DNA from: Hassallia byssoidea VB512170
GTDB taxonomy: Bacteria > Cyanobacteriota > Cyanobacteriia > Cyanobacteriales > Nostocaceae
Direction: 5' to 3'
Assembly: GCF_000817785.2 (NCBI RefSeq)
Contig: NZ_JTCM02000010.1
Coordinates: forward strand, 50,842 to 114,841
DNA: 64,000 nt
The notes below the pieces were generated by a model. The model did not search any database. It saw only the letters and a list, made by a program, of their open reading frames with translations, and was not told the DNA's origin. This document shows positions 1 through 11,518 of the stretch, one piece after another (the stretch's first letter is position 1; each line of letters opens with the position of its first letter). The translations under genes were made by a program, and so were the position numbers.

Positions 1-756
1 TTCTTGTTTCCCCAATCCCAAAACACCGAACATCTTTAAACTTCCATATAGCAACTTGTGAACTTGGTCTTGGAGTTCTTTGTTAAAGTAAATTAAAACA
101 TTGCGACAGAGAATAACGTTGAATTCATTGAAAGAAGCATCTGTTACCAAATTATGCGGTGAAAATATGAGATTTTCTTTCAAAAAAGAATGGAAAATAG
201 CACCATCATAGCCAGCCGTATAATATTTGGAAAATGATTCTTTACCACCCGCTCGCAAATAAAGTTGGGTATATTCTTGCATCAAATGTAAAGAAAAAAT
301 ACCAGCTTTGGCTTTGCGTAACACTGCTTCATTCATATCAGTAGCGTAAATGCGGCAACGGTGATACAATCCTTCTTCAAATAGCAAAATTGCCATTGAA
401 TAAACTTCTTCACCCGTAGAGCATCCAGCGTGCCAAATGCGAATAAAGGGATAGGTACGCAATAAGGGAACGGCTTTATTTCTAAAAGCAATATAGAAAC
501 TTGGATCGCGAAACATCGCGGTGACATTCACCGAAAGACCCAATAAAAAGCGTTCCATACAAGCGGGGTCGTGCAAAACTTTTTCTTGAAGTCCAGAGAC
601 ACTAGTTAGCTTTTCCGCACGAATTGTATTCCAAATTCGACGCTTGAGAGAAGCCATTGCATAGTTGCGAAAGTCAAAGCCGTAATAGCGATACACTCCC
701 TCTAGTAGTAGCTGAATTTCAATATCTTCGAGTTCGTTAGGGTTTTTGGGGGACAT
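1..756 (-). CDS. CheR-type protein-glutamate O-methyltransferase (3' end outside window)
   Basis: This is the N-terminal 252 residues of a SAM-dependent chemoreceptor methyltransferase; the C-terminus lies beyond base 1. Read on the minus strand it starts MSPKNPNELE and shows the CheR landmarks: an N-terminal helical part (FRNYAMASLKRR), the VNVTAMFRD segment, the SAM-binding motif HAGCSTGEEVYS, the acidic residue in YATDMN, and CRNVLIYF. CheR methylates glutamates of chemoreceptors or, in cyanobacteria, often works beside hybrid kinases. It lies just downstream of two hybrid kinases on the same strand, consistent with one signalling cluster. The start codon sits at the edge of a heptamer repeat array, so native upstream sequence has been replaced or pushed away. 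Family assignment is firm; the pathway output is unknown. Confidence 0.93.
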   Translation of the reverse strand, partial: MSPKNPNELEDIEIQLLLEGVYRYYGFDFRNYAMASLKRRIWNTIRAEKLTSVSGLQEKVLHDPACMERFLLGLSVNVTAMFRDPSFYIAFRNKAVPLLRTYPFIRIWHAGCSTGEEVYSMAILLFEEGLYHRCRIYATDMNEAVLRKAKAGIFSLHLMQEYTQLYLRAGGKESFSKYYTAGYDGAIFHSFLKENLIFSPHNLVTDASFNEFNVILCRNVLIYFNKELQDQVHKLLYGSLKMFGVLGLGKQE

Positions 757-960
<204 letters not shown>

Positions 961-3900
961 TTACCGATACAGCCAGACTCTTAATAGTGAGAGCAACTGT
1001 TCGGTATCAACGGGTTTAGCGATGTAGTCCGAGGCGCCGGCGTCAATGCATTTTTCGCGATCGCCTTTCATGGCTTTTGCAGTTAAAGCGATCATCGGTA
1101 AATTTTTAAATTCGTCAATAGCGCGAATGGCACGCATTGTTTCATAACCATCCATTCCTGGCATCATTACATCCATTAAGACAACATTAATATCAGAATT
1201 GTTTTGTAACATGGTAATGCCGTCTCTACCGTTTTCAGCATAAATAATTTCCATTTGATAAGGTTCTAACAAACTAGTAAGGGCGAAAATGTTCCGGATG
1301 TCATCGTCAACAATTAAAACTTTCTTGCCTGCTAGCACCGGGTCGCTTTGGCGTAGCTGTTCTAATAATAACTGTTGGTCAATTGGTAAATTTGACTGAA
1401 GGCGATGTAAAAACAGCGATGTTTCGTCTAACAATCGTTCTGGGGAACGCGCATCTTTGACAATAATAGTGTCAGAAATACGGCGTAGTTCTGTTTCTTC
1501 TTGATATGTTAACTCCTTGCCAGTATAAATAATGATGGGTAAATAATTTAGATTTGCTTGTTGCTTAATTCGCTCGATTAAGTCAAAACCATTCATATCT
1601 GGCAATCCCAAATCCAATACTAAGCAATCAAAATGAGTAGTATTAAGTGCTGTTAAGGCTTCTGTGGCTGTACCAACGCCAGTAATGACCACATCGCCAT
1701 TACCAATTAATTCAACTATGCTGCGGCGTTGTAATTCATTATCTTCTACCACGAGCAGATTTTTGACTTTACGTTCGACAAATGTCTTAATATCTCTCAA
1801 AGCGTGAAAAAGTGCTTCACTGGTAATGGGTTTTTGCAAAAAGGCGATCGCTCCTTGTTGCAGACTTCGTTTTTGCCCTTCTTCAACTGTCATAATGTGA
1901 ATTGGGATGTGACGCGTGTTGGGGTCATGCTTCAAACGGTCGAGTACAGTCCAACCATCCATCACGGGTAAATGGATATCTAACATTATCGCCGCAGGCT
2001 GAAATTCTCGTGCCATTGCCAAACCGACATCACCACGAGAAGCCACCAAAGCTTTAAAGTTTTGTTCGCGTGCCAAATCGAGTAATATTCGGGCAAAGTT
2101 CAAGTCATCTTCAATAATTAAAAGAGTCCGATCCCCAGAAAGAATATTTTGGCGATCGTCTTCAATTGCCGAAGGAGTGAAAGTGGGGAGAGTGGGAGAG
2201 GGGGATGGGGGGAGTGGGGGAGAGGGAGAGGGGGAGAGGGGGAGAGGGGGGGATGGGGGGACGACTTGGGGAGTATTATTCAAAAATTCTCCTTGTCTCC
2301 TTGTCTCCTTGTCTCCTTGTCTCCTTGTCTCCCTGTCCCCTTGTCCCCCTAATCCCTCTTGTCCCCTCACCGATGCAGAGTATGTCTGGGGTAAATAGAG
2401 AGTGAAGGTGCTGCCTTGATTAAGTTGACTGACTAAGCGAATTTCACCACCTAACAACTCGGCAATTTGTCGGCTAATAGATAAGCCTAAACCTGTACCG
2501 CCGTATTTGCGGCTAGTTGTGCCATCTGCTTGTTGAAAGGCTTCAAAAATCACCTGCTGTTTTTCTGGGGAAATGCCAATACCAGTATCGCTGACTGCAA
2601 AGGCTATTACAGATTCAGCACTATTTAGGCTTTGTTGGTCGCGACTCCAGCCTTCGGTTACAACTGACACCTGTAAACTTACCTGACCAAGTTCTGTAAA
2701 TTTAAAAGCATTTGCCAACAAGTTATTTAGCAACTGTTGAAGACGTTTTGGATCTGTGTAGATAGCAGGGGGTAGTTGTTCATCAAAGTGAACGCGAAAA
2801 TCTAGTTTTTTATCTTCAGCAATCGAACGGAAAGTCCATTCTACATATCTTTGTAATTCGCTGAAAAAAGTTTCTTTGACTTCTATTTCCATTGTTCCCG
2901 ACTCTATTTTTGCTAAGTCGAGAATTTCATTAATTAGTGATAGCAAATCGTTCCCGGCAGAGTAGATAGTTTGGCTATATTCTACCTGCCTTTGTGTCAA
3001 ATTTCCTTCATTATTATTAGATAAGACTTGCGCTAATATCAGTAAACTATTTAATGGAGTTCTTAACTCATGGGACATGTTCGCCAAAAATTGCGACTTG
3101 TATTTAGAAGTCGTGGCTAATTGTGTGGCTTTTTCTTCTAAATTTAGGCGTGCTTGCTCTACTTCGCGATTTTTGTATTCTACTTCCTGCTTTTGTTGAG
3201 CTAATAACTCAGTTTTTTCTTCTAATTCTTCGTTGAGTTGTTGTAACTCTTCGTAGCTTTGTTGTAAATCTTGCTGTTGCTGTCGCAATAATTTATCGGA
3301 TTTTTGTAATGTTTCGGTTTGTTCCTCTAACTGTTGGTTAGTTTGTACAAGTTCTTCTTGCTGGCTTCTTAACTCTTCGGTAAGCGATCGCGACTGCTCA
3401 AGTAATTCTTCGCTGCGTTGATATGCAACAATATTATCAAGGACGATACCAATACTTTCGCTGAGTTCGTCAATAAAAGTCAGATGAATATCACTAAAGC
3501 GCTGAAATGAAGCTAATTCAATTACAGCTAATACTCGCTCTTCATACACCGCAGGTAAAACAATAATATTCATCGGGGTTGCTTCCCCCAGCCCAGAATT
3601 GATTTTAATGTAGTCGGAAGGTACTTCTGTCAGCAAAATTCGCTCTTTTTCTAAAGCGCATTGTCCTACCAAACCTTCACCCAATTGAAAGCGGTTTGCT
3701 AAATGCTTGCGTTCTCGATAAGCGTAAGTCCCCAAAAGTGTTAAACTAGGCTCCTCGTCTTGTGTTGTCATGAAGTAAAATACACCATGATGAGCCGAGA
3801 CTAAAGGAGCGAGTTCTTTGAGGATAAGTTGAGAAACAGCCTTTAAGTTTCTTTGTCCTTGCAAAATGCGGCTGAATTTGGCTAAGTTAGTTTTTAACCA

Positions 3901-4701
3901 GTCTTGCTCTGCTGTTTTCTGAGTTGTTAAGCGCAAGTTGGCAATCATTTTGTTAAATGTCTGTGCCAACATGCCTATTTCGTCGCGACGATTGTCAGCA
4001 GGTACACTCGTGTCTAAGTCTCCCGCAGCAATTTTATCTGCAACCTGAGAGACTTCCTCAAGCGGTCGAGAAATGTTGCGATTGAGAAAAAAGGCGATTA
4101 ATGTTAGAAGAACTAAATAAAGCGGGATACCAAAGGCAATACTGTAAGTCATTTGCCTTGTCGCTGCATCAGATGCTGCTGAACGCTGTTTTAACAACCT
4201 CAGTTCCTCAGTTTCGAGATCCGAAACCTCACGGCGAATATCATCCATGATGATCTTGCCTTGGTCAATGACAATTGCTTGAGAAACACCTGCTGCGCCT
4301 TTAGTCCGGCGAATCTCAATAACCTGCTTCAGTCTGGCGATTCTTTTCTGTGTAAGAAATTCTACACTATCAAGCCGTCGCTGTTGGCTGGGATTATCTA
4401 CGGTCAACCTCCGTAGTTCTATAATTTTTTTATCAATTACGGGAATCGCTGCATTATACGGTTGCAAGTAATCTTCCGACCCAGTAATTAAATAACCCCG
4501 CTGTCCAGTTTCCGCATCTTTAAGCGTAGAAAGAAAATTTTCCAGGTTTGTGAGTACTTGGTAGGTATGAGTTTGCCAGCGGCTAGTCTTTATCGTTTCT
4601 GTGGCAGTTCGGTAAATAAGTAGACCAATGACTGTAAAAGATACCAGACTTACTGCGAAACTTGCTCCTATTTTGGTACTAATTTTGAACTTTTTTAACA
4701 T
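961..4701 (-). CDS. Hybrid sensor histidine kinase, CHASE3-HAMP-GAF-HisKA-HATPase-3xREC
   Basis: A membrane-anchored hybrid kinase of 1246 residues. From the N-terminus: TM helix (about 10-30), CHASE3-like extracytoplasmic region with GQRGYLITG (about 35-180), second TM (about 185-205), HAMP, GAF (contains [17 protein letters not shown]), a long Gln/Glu-rich coiled coil, HisKA with [15 protein letters not shown], HATPase_c with DTGIGI and [10 protein letters not shown], then three receiver domains, each with acidic pocket, phospho-Asp and Lys. An extension to 4839 is open but is encoded by repeats; ATG at 4701 (MLKKFKISTKIG) fits the family. The kinase-receiver half is strikingly similar to the next gene, suggesting tandem duplication. 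The linker between HATPase and REC1 is repeat-derived. The ligand is unknown. Confidence 0.95.
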   Translation of the reverse strand: MLKKFKISTKIGASFAVSLVSFTVIGLLIYRTATETIKTSRWQTHTYQVLTNLENFLSTLKDAETGQRGYLITGSEDYLQPYNAAIPVIDKKIIELRRLTVDNPSQQRRLDSVEFLTQKRIARLKQVIEIRRTKGAAGVSQAIVIDQGKIIMDDIRREVSDLETEELRLLKQRSAASDAATRQMTYSIAFGIPLYLVLLTLIAFFLNRNISRPLEEVSQVADKIAAGDLDTSVPADNRRDEIGMLAQTFNKMIANLRLTTQKTAEQDWLKTNLAKFSRILQGQRNLKAVSQLILKELAPLVSAHHGVFYFMTTQDEEPSLTLLGTYAYRERKHLANRFQLGEGLVGQCALEKERILLTEVPSDYIKINSGLGEATPMNIIVLPAVYEERVLAVIELASFQRFSDIHLTFIDELSESIGIVLDNIVAYQRSEELLEQSRSLTEELRSQQEELVQTNQQLEEQTETLQKSDKLLRQQQQDLQQSYEELQQLNEELEEKTELLAQQKQEVEYKNREVEQARLNLEEKATQLATTSKYKSQFLANMSHELRTPLNSLLILAQVLSNNNEGNLTQRQVEYSQTIYSAGNDLLSLINEILDLAKIESGTMEIEVKETFFSELQRYVEWTFRSIAEDKKLDFRVHFDEQLPPAIYTDPKRLQQLLNNLLANAFKFTELGQVSLQVSVVTEGWSRDQQSLNSAESVIAFAVSDTGIGISPEKQQVIFEAFQQADGTTSRKYGGTGLGLSISRQIAELLGGEIRLVSQLNQGSTFTLYLPQTYSASVRGQEGLGGQGDRETRRQGDKETRRQGEFLNNTPQVVPPSPPLPLSPSPSPPLPPSPSPTLPTFTPSAIEDDRQNILSGDRTLLIIEDDLNFARILLDLAREQNFKALVASRGDVGLAMAREFQPAAIMLDIHLPVMDGWTVLDRLKHDPNTRHIPIHIMTVEEGQKRSLQQGAIAFLQKPITSEALFHALRDIKTFVERKVKNLLVVEDNELQRRSIVELIGNGDVVITGVGTATEALTALNTTHFDCLVLDLGLPDMNGFDLIERIKQQANLNYLPIIIYTGKELTYQEETELRRISDTIIVKDARSPERLLDETSLFLHRLQSNLPIDQQLLLEQLRQSDPVLAGKKVLIVDDDIRNIFALTSLLEPYQMEIIYAENGRDGITMLQNNSDINVVLMDVMMPGMDGYETMRAIRAIDEFKNLPMIALTAKAMKGDREKCIDAGASDYIAKPVDTEQLLSLLRVWLYR
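2170..2375. repeat. In-frame short tandem repeats in the kinase linker
   Basis: G-rich units such as GGGGGAGA on the plus strand are followed by the 8-bp unit TTGTCTCC repeated about five times. Read in the gene they give the 8-residue period GDKETRRQ and Pro/Ser-rich PSPSPPLPP. They lie exactly between HATPase_c and REC1. Confidence 0.9.
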
Positions 4702-4926
4702 TATCTGGTATCTGAATGGGGAATGGGTAATGGGGAGTGGGGAGTGGGGAGTGGGGAGTGGGGAATGAGGGACAAGGGGGACAAGGGGAGCCAGCGCGTT
4801 GCGGAGGTCACGAACGTTGTAGCGACTGGCACAGGACAAGGCGACAACTAACCACTAACCACTAACAACTAACTTCTAACTCCGCGCCTCCTAACAACTA
4901 ACCACTAACCACTAACAACTAACTCT
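4702..4926. repeat. Repeat-filled spacer with one CCAGCGCGTTG palindromic element
   Basis: The spacer between the two kinases consists of GGGGAGT/GGGGAAT heptamers (about 4717-4768), GACAAGGGG units, one palindromic element at 4790-4830 (GCCAGCGCGTTGCGGAGG arm against CGTTGTAGCGACTGGC arm), and AACTAACCACT-type repeats to 4925. No native promoter is recognisable for the 961-4701 kinase. Confidence 0.85.
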
Positions 4927-7900
4927 TTACCGATACAACCAAACTCTTAGTAGTGAGAGCAACTGTTCGGTATCAACGGGTTTGGTGATGTAGTCCGATG
5001 CGCCGGCGTCAATGCATTTTTCACGATCGCCTTTCATTGCTTTTGCAGTTAGGGCAATCATTGGTAAATTTTTAAATTCATTTAATTGCCGAATCGCTTG
5101 CATTGTTTCGTAACCGTCCATTCCTGGCATCATCACATCCATCAATACAATGTTAATGTCGGGGTGATTTTCCAGCATGGTGATACCGTCTCTGCCATTT
5201 TCGGCGTAAAGAATTTCCATTTGGTAACGTTCCAGCAAACTGGTCAGGGCAAAAATATTCCGCACGTCATCATCGACTATCAGGACTTTTTTACCTGTCA
5301 GGACTGGATCTTGATGCCGTACTTGTTCTAACATCATTTGTTGATTTAAGGGCAGATTCGCTTGCACGCGATGCAAAAATAAAGCGGTTTCGTCTAAAAG
5401 GCGTTCGGGCGATCGCACGTCTTTGACGATGATAGTATTAGAAATTCGTTGCAGTTCAGTTTCTTCGTGGGGTGTCAAATCTTTGCCGGTGTAGATAACG
5501 ATCGGCAAATGATTTAAACTTGGTTCTTCTTTAATCTGCTCGATCAACTCAATTCCGCTCATATCAGGCAATCCCAAATCCAGCACTACGCAGTCAAAGT
5601 GACCGGATTTTAGTGCTGCCAGTGCTGCTGCACCTGTACTTACACCTGTGCTAGCCACATCACTATTGCCAATCAGTTCGGCGATGCTATTGCGTTGGAT
5701 GTCGTCATCTTCGATAATTAGCAAGTTTTTAACCGGACGTTCGACAAATTGCTTAATATCGCTTAAGGCTTTGAAGAGTGCTTCACTGCTAACGGGTTTT
5801 TGCAAAAAGGCGATCGCTCCTTGTTGCAAACTTCGAGATTGTCCTTCATCAGATGTCATGATGTGGACGGGAATATGTCGAGTACCTGGATCGTGTTTCA
5901 AGCGATCGAGTATTGTCCAGCCATCCATCCCTGGCAGGTGAATATCCAGCATAATCGCCGCCGGCTGTAGCTCTTGCGCCATTGCCAAACCCACATCACC
6001 ACGGGATGCGATTACTCCTTTAAAGCCCTGTTCCCGCGCCATATCCAGCATAATCCGGGCGAAATTTAGGTCATCTTCAATAATCAAAAGAGTGCGATCG
6101 CCACTTTCGATATTTTGGCGATCGTCTGCGATAGCTTGTTCGCTGAATGTGGGGAGTGGGGGGGAGGGGGGGAGAGAGGGAGATGAGGCAGAAAGGGGAG
6201 ATGAGGGAGATGAGGGAGAGGGGTTCCCAGCGCGTTGCGGAGGTTCCCTCCGTTGTAGCGACTGGCGTGGAGACAAGGGAGATAAAGAGACAAACTCCCC
6301 CTGCCCCCTGCCTCCAAGAAGTCCCCCCTGTCCCCTTCCCTGCTCCCCCTGTATCCTTGTCACTTCTACTGACGGATAATAAGTTTGCGGTAAATAAAGA
6401 ATGAAGGTGCTACCATTACCGAGTTCGCTGACTAAGCGAATTTCCCCACCGAGTAAGCGAGCGATTTCTCGGCTGATTGACAAGCCTAAACCTGTGCCGC
6501 CATACTTGCGATTAGTTTTACCATCTGCTTGCTGAAAGGCTTCAAAAATGACTTGCTGTTTATCGGATGCGATACCGATACCTGTGTCGGAAACTGCAAA
6601 GGCGATCGCTCTTCCAGCGCGGTTAAGCATTTCGGCATCGGCGCTCCAACCGTGGCTGGCTACTGATACACTTAAACTTACGTGACCTTGTTCAGTAAAT
6701 TTGAAAGCGTTTGACAGCAAGTTTTTCAGAACTTGTTGCAGTCGCTTGGTGTCTGTGTAGATAGCGCGGGGTAGGCGATCGTCAAAGTTAAGGCGAAAAT
6801 CTAAGTTTTTATCTTGGGCAATTGAACGAAAAGTGCCTTCTACATGATTTTGCAAGTCGGTAAATAAAGTTTCCTCGATTTCCACCGACATTGTACCAGA
6901 CTCGATTTTTGCTAAATCAAGAATGTCATTAATTAATCCCAGCAAATCGTTACCAGCAGAGTAAATCGTGTAGCTGTATTCGACTTGCTTTTGGGTCAAG
7001 TTGCGTTCGGTATTGTCTGCCAGCAGTCGGGCGAGAATAAGTAAACTGTTTAAAGGTGTCCGCAATTCGTGGGACATATTCGCCAAAAACTGCGACTTAT
7101 ATTTAGATGTCATTGACAGTTGTTCGGCTTTTTCTTCTATCGCTTGACGCGCTTGTTCGATTTCGCGATTTTTCCGTTCTACTTCTCGGTTTTGCATTGC
7201 CAAAAGTTCGGCTTTTTCTTCTAACTCTTCGTTAGTTTGCTGCAATTGTTCTTGCTGACGTTTTAGCAAGTCTTCGGAAGCTTTGAGAGATTGTGCTTGT
7301 TGTTCAAGTCGTTTGTTGGTGTCGGTAAGTTCTTTTTGCTGACTTTGCAGTTCTTCTGTGAGAGATTGCGACTGTTTGAGTAATTCTTCCGTCCGCATAC
7401 TGGCAGCGATGGTGTTCAGCACGATCGCGATACTTTCTGTCAGTTGATCTAAGAAAGTCAGGTGAATTTCACTAAAGCGGTGCATTGATGCAAGTTCGAT
7501 GACGGCGGTAACTTGTCCTTCAAATAATACAGGCAAGACAACCACATTCATCGGCGAAGCTTCGCCTAAACCGGAAGCAATTGTAATATATTCCTGCGGC
7601 ACATGAGTTAAGAGAATTCGCTCTTTTTCTAAAGCGCATTGTCCTACCAAACCTTCGCCCAAGTGAAAACGATTTGATAAGTTTTTCCGTTCGCGGTAAG
7701 CGTAGCTGCTGAGGAGTTTCAAGAAGGAGGGGTGATTTTCGCTACTCTCCATCATGAAGAAGACACCGTGTTGAGCCGCCACCAAGGGCGCCAATTCTGA
7801 CAAAATCAATTTGGTGACTGTTTCTAAATCCCGTTGTCCTTGCAAGATGCGGGTAAATCTTGCCAAGTTGGTTTTCAGCCAATCTTGTTCGGTGTTTTTC

Positions 7901-10854
7901 TGGGTTGTCTCCCGCAAATTGGCGATCATTTGGTTGATGTTGTCTTTGAGAATCGCTACTTCTCCTTGCGCTTCCACGGAAATCGATCGCGTTAAATCTC
8001 CTTTGGTTACACCGATCGCTACTTCGGCAATTGCCCGGACTTGCGTTGTCAAATTCGCTGCTAGTTCGTTTACGTTGTCTGTTAAATCGCGCCACAATCC
8101 TGATGCACCGGGAACTTTCGCTTGTCCGCCTAATTTACCTTCACTTCCTACTTCTCGCGCTACTGTTGTTACTTGATCGGCGAAGGTTGCCAAGGTATCG
8201 ATCATTTCGTTGATTGTATCAGCTAAGGTTTCGATTTCTCCTTGGGCATCTAACATTAGTTTGCGTTTTAAGTCACCGTTAGCTACTGCCGTGACGACTT
8301 TGGCGATACCTCGTACCTGCGCTGTTAAGTTGCCTGCCATCGAGTTGACATTATCGGTCAAATCTTTCCAAATGCCTGCCACACCTGTAACTTGGGCTTG
8401 ACCGCCTAATTTTCCTTCGGTGCCGACTTCTCGCGCTACCCTAGTGACTTCTGATGCAAAGGAACTCAGTTGATCTACCATTGTGTTGATGGTGTTTTTC
8501 AACTCTAAAATTTCGCCTTTGACATCGACGGTGATTTTTTTGGATAAATTACCATTAGCGATCGCACCCGCAACTTCGGCTATGTTTCGCACTTGTCCTG
8601 TGAGGTTGTCTGCCATTAAGTTGACATTATCGGTCAAATCTTTCCAAATTCCCGCAACACCCCGCACATATGCTTGTACACCCAACTTACCTTCGGTTCC
8701 CACTTCCCTAACAACCCGCGTTACTTCCGACGCAAAGGAGTTAAGTTGATCCACCATTGTATTGATGGTGTTTTTCAACTCTAAAATTTCTCCTTTCACA
8801 TCCACGGTGATTTTCTTCGACAAGTCACCGTTTGCAACTGCGGTTGTCACTTCTGCGATGTTTCGCACTTGTGCAGTCAAACTACCCGCCATGAAGTTTA
8901 CACTGTCGGTTAAGTCTTTCCACGTACCCGCGACACCCCTGACTTCGGCTTGTACGCCTAATTTACCTTCGGAACCAACTTCTCGCGCTACCCGCGTTAC
9001 TTCACTAGAAAAGGAGTTGAGTTGATCTACCATCGTGTTGACGGTGTTTTTCAACTCTAAAATTTCCCCTTTCACATCGACGGTGATTTTCTTCGACAAG
9101 TCACCATTTGCGACTGCGGTTGTCACTTCCGCGATGTTTCGCACTTGGGAAGTTAAACTACCCGCCATGAAGTTTACACTATCAGTTAAGTCTTTCCACG
9201 TACCCGCGACACCGCGCACATCAGCTTGTCCGCCAAGTTTTCCTTCAGAACCAACTTCCCGCGCTACCCGTGTCACTTCCGACGCAAAGGAGTTGAGTTG
9301 ATCCACCATAATATTGATGGTGTTTTTTAACTCCAAAATTTCCCCTTTGACATCGACGGTGATTTTTTTGGAAAGATCGCCTTTAGCGATCGCTGTGGCA
9401 ACTTCTGCAATATTACGCACCTGTCCTGTCAAATTGCCTGCCATCAAGTTGACATTATCCGTCAAATCTTTCCAAGTTCCTGCCACTCCTCTAACTTCAG
9501 CTTGTGCCCCCAATTTCCCTTCGGTTCCCACCTCCCGCGCTACCCGCGTTACTTCCGAGGCAAAGGAATTAAGCTGATCCACCATTGTATTAATAGTGTT
9601 TTTCAACTCCAAAATTTCGCCTTTGACATCAACGGTAATTTTCTTCGATAAGTCACCGTTTGCCACCGCTGTTGTCACTTCTGCAATATTACGCACTTGT
9701 GCGGTTAAACTTCCTGCCATAAAGTTCACCGATTCAGTTAAGTCTTTCCACGTACCCGCCACGCCGCGAACTTCTGCTTGTCCGCCGAGTTTGCCTTCTG
9801 CGCCTACCTCCCTTGCAACCCGCGTTACTTCACTAGCAAAGGAGTTAAGCTGATCCACCATCGTGTTGACGGTGTTTTTCAAGTCTAAAATTTCCCCTTT
9901 GACATTGACGGTAATTTTCTTGGACAAGTCACCATTTGCTACCGCCGTTGTTACTTCCGCAATATTACGCACCTGTGCTGTCAAATTGCCTGCCATCGAG
10001 TTGACACTATCAGTCAGGTCTTTCCAAGTTCCCGCGACACCGCGCACATCTGCTTGTACGCCCAATTTCCCTTCGTTTCCCACTTCTCGTGCTACTCTGG
10101 TGACTTCACTAGCAAAGGAATTAAGTTGATCTACCATCGTGTTGATGGTGTTTTTCAAGTCTAAAATTTCGCCTTTGACATTGACGGTGATTTTCTTCGA
10201 CAAGTCACCGTTAGCGACTGCGGTTGTTACTTCGGCAATATTCCGCACTTGATCGGTCAAGTTGCCTGCCATCAAGTTTACACTGTCGGTTAAGTCTTTC
10301 CACGTACCCGCTACTTCTGGAACTTGTGCTTGTACGCCTAATTTTCCTTCGGTTCCCACCTCCCTTGCTACCCGCGTTACTTCGGAGGCGAAGGAGTTGA
10401 GTTGATCTACCATTTTATTGACAATTTGGGCAGTTTGCAGAAACTCACCTTGCAAAGGTCTACCTTGAGTTTCGGTGGCGATCGCTTGCGATAAATCTCC
10501 ATTCGCTACTGCCCGAATTACCCGCGCTGTCTCCGCTGTCGGTTGCACCAAGTCTGTAACTAACGTGTTAACTGACTCAACCGCAGCTTTCCAAGAACCT
10601 TTAGCATTTCCCAGCGTTGCCCGCTCGTTAATTTTACCTTCTTTACCGACAACATTACTCACACGTTCTAACTCAGCCGCCATCCGCTCATTCATATCAA
10701 TGATATCGTTGAGGGTGTCAGCGATTTTTCCTCCTATACCAGTATGATCTAGCGGCATCCGTGCAGAAAAATTTCCTTTCTTTACCTCTGCTAAAATTCT
10801 TAAAAGTTGCTTTAGGTCAAGATTATCTGTATCATTTGCTATTTGTGTTGTCAT
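4927..10854 (-). CDS. Giant soluble hybrid histidine kinase with long tandem HAMP array
   Basis: 1975 residues with no TM segment. The N-terminal half (about residues 15-905) is a tandem HAMP array: about nine near-identical 92-residue units built on [39 protein letters not shown] and [10 protein letters not shown], plus a divergent first unit. Then follow GAF ([17 protein letters not shown]), coiled coil, HisKA ([10 protein letters not shown]), HATPase_c ([16 protein letters not shown]) and three receivers. This recalls group III (Nik1/Os-1-like) kinases, whose poly-HAMP arrays are linked to osmotic or cell-wall stress in fungi; the cyanobacterial signal is unknown. The kinase and receivers are paralogous to the downstream gene. 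The linker before REC1 again holds repeat-encoded sequence. The upstream gap is 337 bp and divergent. Confidence 0.95.
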   Translation of the reverse strand: MTTQIANDTDNLDLKQLLRILAEVKKGNFSARMPLDHTGIGGKIADTLNDIIDMNERMAAELERVSNVVGKEGKINERATLGNAKGSWKAAVESVNTLVTDLVQPTAETARVIRAVANGDLSQAIATETQGRPLQGEFLQTAQIVNKMVDQLNSFASEVTRVAREVGTEGKLGVQAQVPEVAGTWKDLTDSVNLMAGNLTDQVRNIAEVTTAVANGDLSKKITVNVKGEILDLKNTINTMVDQLNSFASEVTRVAREVGNEGKLGVQADVRGVAGTWKDLTDSVNSMAGNLTAQVRNIAEVTTAVANGDLSKKITVNVKGEILDLKNTVNTMVDQLNSFASEVTRVAREVGAEGKLGGQAEVRGVAGTWKDLTESVNFMAGSLTAQVRNIAEVTTAVANGDLSKKITVDVKGEILELKNTINTMVDQLNSFASEVTRVAREVGTEGKLGAQAEVRGVAGTWKDLTDNVNLMAGNLTGQVRNIAEVATAIAKGDLSKKITVDVKGEILELKNTINIMVDQLNSFASEVTRVAREVGSEGKLGGQADVRGVAGTWKDLTDSVNFMAGSLTSQVRNIAEVTTAVANGDLSKKITVDVKGEILELKNTVNTMVDQLNSFSSEVTRVAREVGSEGKLGVQAEVRGVAGTWKDLTDSVNFMAGSLTAQVRNIAEVTTAVANGDLSKKITVDVKGEILELKNTINTMVDQLNSFASEVTRVVREVGTEGKLGVQAYVRGVAGIWKDLTDNVNLMADNLTGQVRNIAEVAGAIANGNLSKKITVDVKGEILELKNTINTMVDQLSSFASEVTRVAREVGTEGKLGGQAQVTGVAGIWKDLTDNVNSMAGNLTAQVRGIAKVVTAVANGDLKRKLMLDAQGEIETLADTINEMIDTLATFADQVTTVAREVGSEGKLGGQAKVPGASGLWRDLTDNVNELAANLTTQVRAIAEVAIGVTKGDLTRSISVEAQGEVAILKDNINQMIANLRETTQKNTEQDWLKTNLARFTRILQGQRDLETVTKLILSELAPLVAAQHGVFFMMESSENHPSFLKLLSSYAYRERKNLSNRFHLGEGLVGQCALEKERILLTHVPQEYITIASGLGEASPMNVVVLPVLFEGQVTAVIELASMHRFSEIHLTFLDQLTESIAIVLNTIAASMRTEELLKQSQSLTEELQSQQKELTDTNKRLEQQAQSLKASEDLLKRQQEQLQQTNEELEEKAELLAMQNREVERKNREIEQARQAIEEKAEQLSMTSKYKSQFLANMSHELRTPLNSLLILARLLADNTERNLTQKQVEYSYTIYSAGNDLLGLINDILDLAKIESGTMSVEIEETLFTDLQNHVEGTFRSIAQDKNLDFRLNFDDRLPRAIYTDTKRLQQVLKNLLSNAFKFTEQGHVSLSVSVASHGWSADAEMLNRAGRAIAFAVSDTGIGIASDKQQVIFEAFQQADGKTNRKYGGTGLGLSISREIARLLGGEIRLVSELGNGSTFILYLPQTYYPSVEVTRIQGEQGRGQGGLLGGRGQGEFVSLSPLSPRQSLQRREPPQRAGNPSPSSPSSPLSASSPSLPPSPPLPTFSEQAIADDRQNIESGDRTLLIIEDDLNFARIMLDMAREQGFKGVIASRGDVGLAMAQELQPAAIMLDIHLPGMDGWTILDRLKHDPGTRHIPVHIMTSDEGQSRSLQQGAIAFLQKPVSSEALFKALSDIKQFVERPVKNLLIIEDDDIQRNSIAELIGNSDVASTGVSTGAAALAALKSGHFDCVVLDLGLPDMSGIELIEQIKEEPSLNHLPIVIYTGKDLTPHEETELQRISNTIIVKDVRSPERLLDETALFLHRVQANLPLNQQMMLEQVRHQDPVLTGKKVLIVDDDVRNIFALTSLLERYQMEILYAENGRDGITMLENHPDINIVLMDVMMPGMDGYETMQAIRQLNEFKNLPMIALTAKAMKGDREKCIDAGASDYITKPVDTEQLLSLLRVWLYR
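6145..6365. repeat. In-frame repeats plus palindromic element in HAMP kinase linker
   Basis: GGGGGGAG and GGAGATGA-type units, a CCAGCGCGTTGCGGAGG palindromic element at 6227-6266, and CCCCCTG units lie between HATPase_c and REC1. The reading frame stays open through all of them (residues such as [10 protein letters not shown] and PSSPSSPLS). Confidence 0.88.
8040..10450. repeat. Tandem ~276-bp coding repeats (HAMP units)
   Basis: The DNA encoding the HAMP array repeats with a period of about 276 bp (92 codons). Recurring words such as ttgatcyaccat and gtgtttttcaa mark each unit, at about 8470, 8750, 9030, 9300, 9580, 9860 and 10130. The internal units are close enough at DNA level to suggest homogenisation by recombination. 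Confidence 0.85.
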
Positions 10855-11191
10855 CGCTTTATTTTTAAGGAATATTCGTTGTTAGGTTTTGCGCTAATCA
10901 GTTTCATTTGTTAGATGGCAAGCAGATACAACCTTGATGCCATACTAATGGTTAATATCAAAAGTAATATATTCAGCATTATGCAATTTAGAAGGCAATA
11001 TCCGCTTCTACCTGAGGTAGAGGCAAGTTTATAATTAATCTATCCTCAGATAGATGATTAAATATACATACTACGCAGATATTTGAATTTGAGTTCGGGC
11101 GTTATAGTTTCTCGATAATTCGCCTTGAGATTCAGCCCACAAAGCTAATTTTAACAACCCTGCCCCCCTTCCCATCTTAGGAGGAACAACC
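10855..11191. other. Divergent intergenic region with two small hairpins
   Basis: AT-rich DNA between the HAMP kinase (minus) and the 11192 gene (plus). It has two short inverted repeats, CTACCTGAGGTAG at 11008-11020 and ATCTATCCTCAGATAGAT at 11038-11055. It presumably holds both promoters, but no convincing -35/-10 pair was picked. Confidence 0.4.
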
Positions 11192-11518
11192 TTGCAAGAC
11201 GAACCCCAGGACGAAAACTTGAAAGGTCTGAAAGCTCATTTAAACAATTTAGTCGAAGCTGTAGTCAAAGCTGTGGTGATGGCAAATCAGACACAAGAAC
11301 TTGATGATGTACTGATGATTAGAGACGAGTTGCATCGTCTGCCGGACTACTTAATGACAGAGGTGATTAACGACGTTATCTTAAATTTAGTAAAAATAGA
11401 TGCTGATTTGTGTCGCTGGTTTATTATAGATATTTTTCTGCGTGATGCCCAAGCAGAAGGCAAAGCTGATGTTGCCGAGAGAATTAACTTGCTAATCGCT
11501 GATTTGCAAAGGCGTTAG
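11192..11518 (+). CDS. Conserved hypothetical protein, helical, 108 aa
   Basis: A small, acidic, mostly helical protein (KAHLNNLVEAVVKAVVMANQ, DDVLMIRDELHRLPDYL) with no family I can name. The start is TTG at 11192, chosen because a strong Shine-Dalgarno sequence AGGAGGAA (11179-11186) sits about six bases upstream, while no in-frame ATG lies near it. The 3' end overlaps the convergent response regulator gene by 35 bp. Beside the kinases it could be an accessory to that system, but nothing in the sequence proves this. Confidence 0.75.
   Translation: MQDEPQDENLKGLKAHLNNLVEAVVKAVVMANQTQELDDVLMIRDELHRLPDYLMTEVINDVILNLVKIDADLCRWFIIDIFLRDAQAEGKADVAERINLLIADLQRR

Noticed and set aside
4702..4839. 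Longer start of the CHASE3 kinase at 4839
   Set aside because: The extra 46 residues are encoded by STRR units and a palindromic element; ATG 4701 precedes the first TM helix.
8210..10747. A ladder of similar plus-strand frames of about 88 codons
   Set aside because: They are antisense shadows of the tandem HAMP units of the minus-strand kinase.
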